DNA of 30,187 nucleotides from CAYYMX01 sp964473045 (GTDB lineage: Bacteria > Pseudomonadota > Alphaproteobacteria > Methylaequorales > Methylaequoraceae). Position numbers and translations under genes: made by a program. Where the stretch lies: positions 1 to 30,187 of the forward strand of contig CAYYMX010000008.1 of the NCBI GenBank assembly GCA_964473045.1. The letters are read 5' to 3'. Each line of letters begins with the position of its first letter. Position 1 is the stretch's first letter. Positions 24,163 through 30,187 of the stretch are shown here, in pieces. The notes under the pieces are model-generated. The model saw only the letters and a program-made list of their open reading frames with translations, searched no databases and was not told the origin of the DNA.

Positions 24163-26841
24163 CTAAGATAAGTAATTTTTTTTTATCGTGTAAAGAATAT
24201 CTAATGACTCTTTAGGACTTAGATTATCAAGATCCAATTTTTTTATTTCGTCAACTATTTCATTAAATTCTTGTGCATCTTTTTCATCAAAATTGACATC
24301 CTTTTCATTTAACAAAACAAAATTTTCATCTTGTTTTATCTGCTTTAAAATTTCTTTAGCTCTAGATAGAATAGAATTATTAATACCCGCTAGATTAGCC
24401 ACATGAATTCCAAATGAGCCCTCAGAAATACCATCAACGACCTTATAAAGAAAAATTATTTCATCATTCCACCTTTTTATTGCAAGTGTTTTTAATTTTA
24501 TTTCATCATATTTTTTTTCAAGCTGACATATTTCTTTAAAGTGAGTGGCAAATAATGTTATACATTTTATTTTTTGGATAATAAATTCCAAAACTGCTCT
24601 TGAAATTGCCAAACCATCTTCTGTTGATGTTCCTCTACCTAATTCATCCAAGATCACAAGTGAGGAGTTTGTAGCACCATCAATAATCCTTGAAGTTTCA
24701 ATCATTTCGGTCATAAATGTTGATAATCCTTCTGACAAATTATCAGAAGCACCAATTCTAGTAAAAATTTTATCAAAAACACTAAGATTAGCTGAGCTGC
24801 TAGGAACAAAACACCCTATTTGGTTTAAAATAACTATAATGGCAATCTGTCTTAAAAAAGTGCTTTTCCCAGCCATATTTGGTCCTGTCATAATCCATGT
24901 ATTATTTTTTCCATCCATAACACAATCGTTAGGTGTGAATTCTTGCCCTTCTTTTTTCAAACTTTCTTCAACGACAGGATGTCGCCCCTTTTGAATATCT
25001 ATTGAAACAGCTTGAACAAGGTTAGGTTTTGTGTATTTTCTTTCAAGAGACAAAATTGCAAAATTAGAAATAACATCTATAAAAGATACTGTATGTGAAA
25101 TTAAATTTATACAATCACTTTCGTCACCGATCTGACGGCAAATATTTTCATAGATTTTCATTTCAAGTTCAACAGATTCTGATTCAGAATTTTCTATATC
25201 TAAAGATATCTTTTTTAATTTTTCTGTTTGAAATCTTGAAGTATTAATTGTGTTCTGAATCAATCTAAAGTCAATTTTACTACAATCTTTTAGTTTGTCA
25301 GTGTTTTTATTAGTTGTTTCAACAAAATATCCATGAAAATTATTAAATTTGATTTTTAAATTATTTACTCCTGTTTCTAAAGCATATTCAGATTGCAAAT
25401 CTAGAATGTCATTTTGTTTTAAATTTTTTATATTTCGCAAATCATCAAGTCTTTTATCAACACCACTTCTTATTACACCACCATCATTTAAATTAATTGG
25501 GGGAGTTTCTTGAATTTTTTTTCTTATTAATTTTCCAACCCTGAGTGCCGTGAATTGAATTTTATGATCAATAATTAACTTTTTGATTATTCGATCATTT
25601 GATCCTTTTAATTCAGCAAATAATTCTATTGATTTTTCTACAAATAAAGCAAGCATTATTAAGTCTCTTGGGTTGTTTGTTTTTGCACTTATTCTTGACA
25701 ATGCCCTTTCTACATCAGGCAGGCTTGAAAGCAGTAACAGCGTTCTTTTTAGCAAATCTAAATTAAGAATAAATTTTTCTACTAAATCGTGTCTATTTTT
25801 AATTTCATTAATTTTAATCAGAGGATTTTTCAAAAAGTCTCTCAACAATCTCCCCCCTGACGATGTTTTGGTTTTATCAATTACATCAAGAAGGCTTCCT
25901 TTTTTTTCACCATTGGTTTTTTGAAAGATCTCCAAGCTCTTTTCAGAAAACATGTCGATTTGCATGAAGTTATTTTTATCAATTATCTCAAAGTTCTTAA
26001 TTTTTGGAAGGTTCTTCTTTTGAGTTAGTTCAAGATAGTTTATTAGTGCGCCTATTACTGAAATATCATTTTCTGAAAGATTATGAGAATAATCTATTTT
26101 GGAGTTCTTAAAGAAAGTTTTAATCTTCTCCTTGTTGTTTTGAATATCATAAAATGAGTTTGGAATCTGCGTAGTAACTTTTTCAAACGATTTCAATTTT
26201 TCTTTTATAGTGTTAAATTTTACCAGATCATTTGAAACAATTATCTCACCTGGTTCTACTTTGTTGATACATTCTAACAAATCATCTTTAAAATTTACCC
26301 CCTCAACTCTTTGGAGTTTTATAGATCCAGTTGTCATATCAACCCAAGCTAATGAAATTTCACCTTTAAAAAAACTTATACTCAAAAGATAATTATAGGA
26401 CTTCGATTCTAACAAAGAATCTTCTAAAATAGTTCCAGGTGTGATTATTCTAACAACATCTCTTTTAAAGATTTTTGATGTTTTCTTATCCCCAGACTTT
26501 AGAGATTTTTCCTCTAACTGCTCGGCAATCGCCACCTTGAAACCTAGCTTTATCAATCTTGAAAGATAAGTTTGAGATGCGTGAACGGGAACTCCACACA
26601 TTGGGATATCTTGGTTATTAATTTTACCTCTTTTTGTAAGTGCAATTCCTAAATGAGAGGCGGCAATTTTTGCATCGTCAAAAAAAAGCTCGTAAAAATC
26701 GCCCATTCTATAAAAAAGCAAGTATTCGTTATGCCTCTCTTTAACTTCAAGATATTGAGCCATCATTGGTGTTGGCTTTGAAATTAATTTTTTTTTTTCA
26801 AAACTGGAAAAACCTTTTATCTCAGGTTGTTTTAATTTCAT
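24163..26841 (-). CDS. mutS: DNA mismatch repair protein MutS
   Basis: MutS recognises mismatches and small loops and starts methyl-independent or MutHL-type repair. The 892-residue protein has the mismatch-binding domain with the conserved Phe-x-Glu (RMGDFYELFFDDA, about 44-57; the Phe-Tyr-Glu of GDFYE), connector, lever/clamp domains and the ATPase: Walker A TGPNMAGKSTFLRQ (about 650-660), Walker B VILDELGRGTSTEDG (about 725-740) and the ATHFKEI segment. TPMMAQYLEVKE marks the usual N-terminal region, so the ATG at 26839-26841 is a good start. It is divergent from the kinase gene with 38 bases between starts. mutL is not in the window. Confidence 0.98.
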   Translation of the reverse strand: MKLKQPEIKGFSSFEKKKLISKPTPMMAQYLEVKERHNEYLLFYRMGDFYELFFDDAKIAASHLGIALTKRGKINNQDIPMCGVPVHASQTYLSRLIKLGFKVAIAEQLEEKSLKSGDKKTSKIFKRDVVRIITPGTILEDSLLESKSYNYLLSISFFKGEISLAWVDMTTGSIKLQRVEGVNFKDDLLECINKVEPGEIIVSNDLVKFNTIKEKLKSFEKVTTQIPNSFYDIQNNKEKIKTFFKNSKIDYSHNLSENDISVIGALINYLELTQKKNLPKIKNFEIIDKNNFMQIDMFSEKSLEIFQKTNGEKKGSLLDVIDKTKTSSGGRLLRDFLKNPLIKINEIKNRHDLVEKFILNLDLLKRTLLLLSSLPDVERALSRISAKTNNPRDLIMLALFVEKSIELFAELKGSNDRIIKKLIIDHKIQFTALRVGKLIRKKIQETPPINLNDGGVIRSGVDKRLDDLRNIKNLKQNDILDLQSEYALETGVNNLKIKFNNFHGYFVETTNKNTDKLKDCSKIDFRLIQNTINTSRFQTEKLKKISLDIENSESESVELEMKIYENICRQIGDESDCINLISHTVSFIDVISNFAILSLERKYTKPNLVQAVSIDIQKGRHPVVEESLKKEGQEFTPNDCVMDGKNNTWIMTGPNMAGKSTFLRQIAIIVILNQIGCFVPSSSANLSVFDKIFTRIGASDNLSEGLSTFMTEMIETSRIIDGATNSSLVILDELGRGTSTEDGLAISRAVLEFIIQKIKCITLFATHFKEICQLEKKYDEIKLKTLAIKRWNDEIIFLYKVVDGISEGSFGIHVANLAGINNSILSRAKEILKQIKQDENFVLLNEKDVNFDEKDAQEFNEIVDEIKKLDLDNLSPKESLDILYTIKKNYLS

Positions 26842-26879
26842 TTTTCTTTAAATTAATATCTAAATATTTAAGCATTTTC

Positions 26880-28148
26880 ATGTTTGTTCATAAAGACATA
26901 ATTATAGTTTTCTTATTCATATTTGTTTTTACTTTTCTAATTATTTTCCTTTTTTTGAGTGATCTTAAAAAAATTATGAAAGATCTTCAAAGTTTCTCTG
27001 GAAAACCAATAAAGTCATCTAAGTTCTTTTTTTATAATTTGTTTGAACCTTTAATCTTTAATATTAATTCTATTATTTCAGAGCAACAATCAAAGTTTAA
27101 ATCAGAAAGACTGAGGGTTTATTTTTATGATTATTTTTTTAAAAACTTTCCAGATCCATTATTAATTATTGATGAATTATCGAATATTATTGAGCTCAAT
27201 GAAGCAAGTATAAATTTGCTTGGTAAAGATTCAAAGGGAAAAAATATTCTTTCTGCACTAAGAATACCAGAACTTGGTGATCTAATAAATCATTCAGTTC
27301 AAAAAAAAAAACCTGTCGAATCAGAAGTTCACTTAATTTATCCAAAAGAAAAAGTTTTTAAAATTTGGATCTCAGGAAGACGGCATGTTGGAAAAAATCA
27401 ATTAAATTTTCTTCGTTTATATGATTCAACATCTGAAAACAACGTTCAAAATCTACAAAGAGATTTTATTGCTAATGCTAGCCATGAATTAAAGACTCCC
27501 ATAACTTCAATTTCAGGATACTGTGAAACATTAATTAAAGACAAATCAAACGACAAAAATATTAAAAAAAAGTTTTTAAAAACAATGATGAATGAAGCAA
27601 CTCGAATGTCAACTTTAGTCAATGATTTACTGTCTCTTACCAGAATAGAAAGGTTAGAACACACTCCTCCAAATCAATCTATAAATTTAGTGGAAGTACT
27701 TAATGAAGTTTCTAACATATGTTCCGAGAGAAATTTTCGTAACGGGTCTAAATATAAATTTAAAATCCCAAAGAAAAATATACTAATTGTTGGGGATAAG
27801 TCTGAGCTAAAGCAAGTTTTTTTGAACATAATTGAGAATGCTATTATTCATAGCAATTCTTCAAGGCCAGTAGAAATAAAGTTATCCAACTCAAATTCTG
27901 CTGTTGTTTTTAGTGTTAAGGATTATGGTGTAGGTATCTCCAATCAAAACATTCCATTATTAACCAAAAGATTTTTTAGAGTTGATCCATCAAGGTCACG
28001 CGGATCTGGAAATACTGGGTTAGGATTATCAATTGTTAAACATACCTTGAACAGACATAATGCCGAATTAAATATTATTTCAACTGTCAATAAAGGTTCA
28101 GAATTTTCCATAATTTTTAATAAAGGAAGTCCATCTCTTTTGGGATAA
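26880..28148 (+). CDS. phoR: PhoR-type sensor histidine kinase
   Basis: This is a membrane histidine kinase with the domain order of the phosphate sensor PhoR. From the ATG at 26880 (422 residues): membrane segment (about 6-27), PAS domain (about 84-190, FKNFPDPLLIIDELSNII), HisKA with phospho-accepting His202 in ASHELKTPI, and the ATPase with N box (NIIENAIIHS), G1 (DYGVGIS) and G2 (GNTGLGLSIVKH). An upstream in-frame ATG at 26766 would add 38 residues, partly hydrophobic, but antisense to the conserved mutS start. It could supply a second membrane segment, so the start is not settled. No phoB or pst genes lie in the window. The downstream phosphate porin supports a phosphate role. Confidence 0.85.
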   Translation: MFVHKDIIIVFLFIFVFTFLIIFLFLSDLKKIMKDLQSFSGKPIKSSKFFFYNLFEPLIFNINSIISEQQSKFKSERLRVYFYDYFFKNFPDPLLIIDELSNIIELNEASINLLGKDSKGKNILSALRIPELGDLINHSVQKKKPVESEVHLIYPKEKVFKIWISGRRHVGKNQLNFLRLYDSTSENNVQNLQRDFIANASHELKTPITSISGYCETLIKDKSNDKNIKKKFLKTMMNEATRMSTLVNDLLSLTRIERLEHTPPNQSINLVEVLNEVSNICSERNFRNGSKYKFKIPKKNILIVGDKSELKQVFLNIIENAIIHSNSSRPVEIKLSNSNSAVVFSVKDYGVGISNQNIPLLTKRFFRVDPSRSRGSGNTGLGLSIVKHTLNRHNAELNIISTVNKGSEFSIIFNKGSPSLLG

Positions 28149-28194
28149 CAAATTTCTTAAAAAAAATTTCCTAAAAAAGTTTCTTGCCACAAAA

Positions 28195-28234
28195 GTGTCA
28201 TGCCCTTTTCATAAAAATGTCACATTACATAACT
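28195..28234 (+). promoter_or_regulatory. Pho-box-like array (PhoB sites) upstream of the porin
   Basis: Four 7-base elements lie at exact 11-base spacing: GTGTCAT (28195-28201), TTTTCAT (28206-28212), ATGTCAC (28217-28223) and a weak CATAACT (28228-28234), with AT-rich spacers after the first (AAAA and ATTA; the first spacer is GCCC). PhoB binds direct repeats of CTGTCAT-like half-sites separated by 4 bases. The array ends 45 bases before the porin ATG. TAGTCT (28241-28246) or TACGTT (28234-28239) could serve as -10. This predicts phosphate-starvation induction of the porin. Confidence 0.6.
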
Positions 28235-28278
28235 ACGTTCTAGTCTGAAAAAATCAAATATTCGAAAAAGTAGATGAA

Positions 28279-29706
28279 ATGAATAAAAAAATTGCTATTT
28301 TAGCATTGTCCACAAATATTATATTCTCTGAAAAATTATCTGCTAAGGATGATTCTGTACAAATTGATGCTCTTCAAAATGAAATTTTGAAGATGAAGCA
28401 AGAGATATCTTCAGATAAAGGTAAAACTTATTTTAGGAAAGGCAAAGGACTCAGTATTAAAAGTGCTGATGGAAGATACGAGTTTGAAATTAAAGGTCGG
28501 CTAATGTGGGATATGACTGGTATTTTTGGAGGAAATAACGTGAGTACAGGTAATGATCCGTGTAAGTCAAACTGTAGTAGAGCTGACAACTTAGGAACTT
28601 GGGGAAATGAATTTCGTAGGGTGCGTTTTTCAATTAAAGGTAAGCTGGGATATGGATGGGGTTTTGCATTCCAACCAGATTTTGCTGAGACAATTTCTGA
28701 TAATTCCAGTACTGGAGGCAAGGGTGTCAATGTTATAGACGCCCTAATCTATAAAAATATCAACGGAATAGGTAAATTCAGTTTTGGCAATGTTAAATCA
28801 GCTGGTGGTCTCTGGGAAAACACAAGTTCAAATAATTTACTTTTCATGGAAAGACCGATGTATAATGAGGCTGCAAATCTTGCACATAGGGCTGGTATTC
28901 ATTACGACACTGCTGGTTCTACTAAACCATTTCACTTAAAGACTTCATTTACTGTTGGTGAAGAGGGAGCCTGGAGACAAGAACAGGAAGACTCGGATGA
29001 TACTGAAGATAGATGGAATGTTTCGGGTGCTGGTCACTATACTTGGAACTTTAAGAATAACGCTTGGTCTTTAGGAAAGAATCATAAGCTTTTAATTGGT
29101 GCCTCATGGACTTATGAAAGTCATATCGATTCTAACACGAGAGATATAGAGGCTAGAGCCAATGGTGTTCATACATTAGGAGAAAAAATCCAAGACAGTA
29201 GTTTAGCAAATATCAATAGCTATACTTATGGTGGTCCTCAAATAGCATATACTAATGGACCATTATTCATCGCAGGTGAACATTATTATGTATTTGCGGG
29301 CAGAGAAGCAAATCCAGCTGTAGGTTACAAACAATATGGAAATTACACTGCTAATGGTTATTCTGCATTCGTACATTATTTCTTTAATGGGAACGCATCT
29401 GTTCCTATAAATGCAAAAAAAGGTGCTGTAAGTGGGGTTAAATGTAAGTCAGATTTTGGCTGTACAGCAATTAAAATTATGTTTGAAGGTCTAAATTTTG
29501 CTCACTCCGAATTGTCCAAACTTGGTACAGACGGAAAAGTACTTCACTTAGGAATTAATCATTACTTTAACAGCAATGTAAGATTAATGGTTGATGCTGC
29601 CAGGGGCATTTATCAAGGTGGCACAGGCTATAAAACGGATGCTTATGGAACTAATGTAACTGGAAACATGAGCAGTATACAGGCTAGACTTCATGTTATG
29701 TGGTAG
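28279..29706 (+). CDS. Phosphate-selective porin (OprO/OprP family)
   Basis: The 475-residue protein resembles outer-membrane porins that pass phosphate or polyphosphate. It has a signal peptide (about 1-22), a short coiled-coil stretch (about 26-45, SVQIDALQNEILKMKQEI) and then a long beta-barrel region. That region begins GLSIKSADGRYEFEIKGRLMWD, the usual start of the OprO/P domain, and contains many alternating aromatic strands. It ends with a terminal Trp after an IQARLHV strand, fitting the outer-membrane insertion signal. Four cysteines (two near residues 94-98, two near 390-398) may form disulfides in the periplasm or loops. The location after phoR and behind a Pho-box-like array suggests control by phosphate. 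Base composition is less AT-extreme than its neighbours, consistent with high expression. Anion specificity is inferred. Confidence 0.82.
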   Translation: MNKKIAILALSTNIIFSEKLSAKDDSVQIDALQNEILKMKQEISSDKGKTYFRKGKGLSIKSADGRYEFEIKGRLMWDMTGIFGGNNVSTGNDPCKSNCSRADNLGTWGNEFRRVRFSIKGKLGYGWGFAFQPDFAETISDNSSTGGKGVNVIDALIYKNINGIGKFSFGNVKSAGGLWENTSSNNLLFMERPMYNEAANLAHRAGIHYDTAGSTKPFHLKTSFTVGEEGAWRQEQEDSDDTEDRWNVSGAGHYTWNFKNNAWSLGKNHKLLIGASWTYESHIDSNTRDIEARANGVHTLGEKIQDSSLANINSYTYGGPQIAYTNGPLFIAGEHYYVFAGREANPAVGYKQYGNYTANGYSAFVHYFFNGNASVPINAKKGAVSGVKCKSDFGCTAIKIMFEGLNFAHSELSKLGTDGKVLHLGINHYFNSNVRLMVDAARGIYQGGTGYKTDAYGTNVTGNMSSIQARLHVMW

Positions 29707-29707
29707 C

Positions 29708-29747
29708 TTTATATGATTGATAACACTGGAAAAAATAACCATATAAA
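29708..29747. repeat. Inverted repeat, 11-bp arms, downstream of the porin
   Basis: TTTATATGATT (29708-29718) and AACCATATAAA (29737-29747) pair at 10 of 11 positions with an 18-base loop, starting one base after the porin stop. It is AT-rich, so stability is modest. It may stabilise the porin mRNA 3' end. Confidence 0.35.
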
Positions 29748-29754
29748 AAACATT

Positions 29755-29775
29755 CTCCATAGTAATGTGATGGAG
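29755..29775. repeat. Short hairpin (CTCCAT / ATGGAG)
   Basis: CTCCAT (29755-29760) and ATGGAG (29770-29775) form a 6-bp perfect stem with a 9-base loop in the porin-fae gap. No T tract follows, so it is not a terminator by itself. Confidence 0.25.
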
Positions 29776-29791
29776 GTATTAGTAAATATTG

Positions 29792-29820
29792 CTATAACGT
29801 GTATAGACACGTATAGTTTT
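29792..29820 (+). terminator. Intrinsic terminator for the porin gene, possibly bidirectional
   Basis: A 10-bp stem (CTATA, bulged A, CGTGT at 29792-29802 paired with ACACGTATAG at 29807-29816) closes an ATAG loop and is followed by TTTT and, a few bases on, a T-rich stretch. It lies between two convergent genes, and on the minus strand is preceded by the fae stop. The downstream T tract is better for plus-strand transcripts. Confidence 0.65.
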
Positions 29821-29824
29821 GAAT

Positions 29825-30187
29825 CTATATTTTTTTGTCTAGTCCCATTTGATAATATTTATGAATAATATCTTCTTGGTTTTCAAGTAACCAGTCAATA
29901 GAGGGCTTATTTTTCATAGCTTTTTCTATAGCTTTTTTTGTTGCTTCTCGATGAATATCAAACAAAACTTTATGATCCAAATCATCGTTTTCTGCAACTG
30001 AAGGATTTAACCATACAGAAACAATCACACCTAATTCATTTGTTTTGTCTTTAGGAATAAAGCCCTCTCTAACTGAGTCTAAAACCCCATTAGCTACAGC
30101 ACCTTGAACCGTTCCCATCAAAATATTTGTATATTTGTCACTTTTGACAGTAACTTTGCTTACCATTAGGGTTGAAGGTCGAACCAT
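29825..30187 (-). CDS. fae: Formaldehyde-activating enzyme (Fae) family protein, N-terminus beyond the right edge
   Basis: Fae condenses formaldehyde with tetrahydromethanopterin in methylotrophs. The visible 120 residues match the C-terminal two-thirds of the roughly 170-residue family: TLMVSKVTVKS (family LM-x-x-KVT), a following GTVQGAVANGVLDSVREGFIPKD (family GPAQ-x-x-VA-x-x-V-x-D-x-V-x-x-G-x-IP), LGVIVSVWLNP, and IHREATKKAIEKAM (family YEATK-x-x-I). The Met at the very edge is probably internal; the catalytic N-terminal His region is outside the window. It differs from classical Fae at several positions (Ser where NKVT has Asn, GTVQ for GPAQ, a longer loop before REATK), so it may be a Fae paralogue with another role. 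It is convergent to the porin. Confidence 0.75.
   Translation of the reverse strand: MVRPSTLMVSKVTVKSDKYTNILMGTVQGAVANGVLDSVREGFIPKDKTNELGVIVSVWLNPSVAENDDLDHKVLFDIHREATKKAIEKAMKNKPSIDWLLENQEDIIHKYYQMGLDKKI

Noticed and set aside
26766..26879. Longer N-terminus for the PhoR-type kinase
   Set aside because: It is antisense to the conserved start of mutS. The added residues could form a second membrane segment, so this is not excluded, but the ATG at 26880 is simpler.
28150..28177. Tandem 14-base repeat (AAATTTCTTAAAAA and AAATTTCCTAAAAA) after phoR
   Set aside because: Low-complexity A/T sequence of this type is common in the window; with two copies and no spacer structure it is not a CRISPR or a defined element.
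28274..28282. Two-codon upstream open frame ATG-AAA-TGA overlapping the porin start
   Set aside because: Such short frames arise often by chance in AT-rich sequence and no ribosome-binding site distinguishes it.
1..30187. A new defence, mobile or biosynthetic system
   Set aside because: Every long open frame with convincing sequence belongs to a known family. There are no integrases, transposases, toxin-antitoxin pairs, CRISPR repeats or unexplained gene-sized gaps.

Overview
The window is an AT-rich (by eye about 30% GC or less), densely packed bacterial segment. Its gene order is that of an alphaproteobacterial chromosome: tsaB-rimI-fur-plsC-miaB-phoH-ybeY-corC-lnt-metK-trmB-nusA-infB on one side and mutS-glnD-murJ-trpS-usp-nfu on the other. 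The composition, very short intergenic gaps, overlapping genes and lysine-rich A tracts suggest a streamlined marine alphaproteobacterium (SAR11-like in style, lineage not determinable here). A 10-N run inside phoH shows that this is an assembled scaffold with a gap. No stretch longer than 300 bases lacks a gene. I see no tRNA, rRNA, insertion sequence, CRISPR array, phage or defence gene.

Layout. (1) Positions 1-13851, all on the minus strand and read from high to low coordinates: tsaB, rimI, fur, an OlsB-type GNAT acyltransferase, plsC, miaB, phoH, ybeY, corC, lnt, metK, trmB, nusA and infB (running off the left edge). This is a run for RNA modification, ribosome and translation functions, envelope lipids and iron/manganese regulation. 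rimP and ylxR, usually found around nusA in this order, are absent. (2) 13868-15407, plus strand: a two-gene cell-wall/glycan island, a VanX/DdpX-type D-Ala-D-Ala dipeptidase and a polysaccharide deacetylase. (3) 15404-26841, minus strand: mutS, glnD, murJ, trpS, tauE, a TIGR02186-type membrane protein, a universal stress protein, nfu and a Bax-type glucosaminidase. (4) 26880-29706, plus strand: a PhoR-type histidine kinase and a phosphate-selective porin (OprO/OprP type) with a Pho-box-like array upstream. (5) Right edge, minus strand: a truncated gene of the formaldehyde-activating enzyme (Fae) family.

How the genes may work together. Several genes fit adaptation to low phosphate: the PhoR-like sensor, the porin with 7-bp half-sites at 11-bp spacing upstream, and an OlsB-like plus PlsC/OlsA-like acyltransferase pair that could make phosphorus-free ornithine lipids. 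ddpX, the deacetylase, the Bax-like glucosaminidase and murJ form a loose peptidoglycan set. The Fae homologue hints at one-carbon (formaldehyde) metabolism.

I did not find a clearly new multi-gene system. The best leads are a GlnD whose nucleotidyltransferase DxD motif reads D-I-Y, the Pho-box array, the divergent Fae homologue, the loss of rimP/ylxR at their usual site, and altered conserved residues in YbeY and TrmB.
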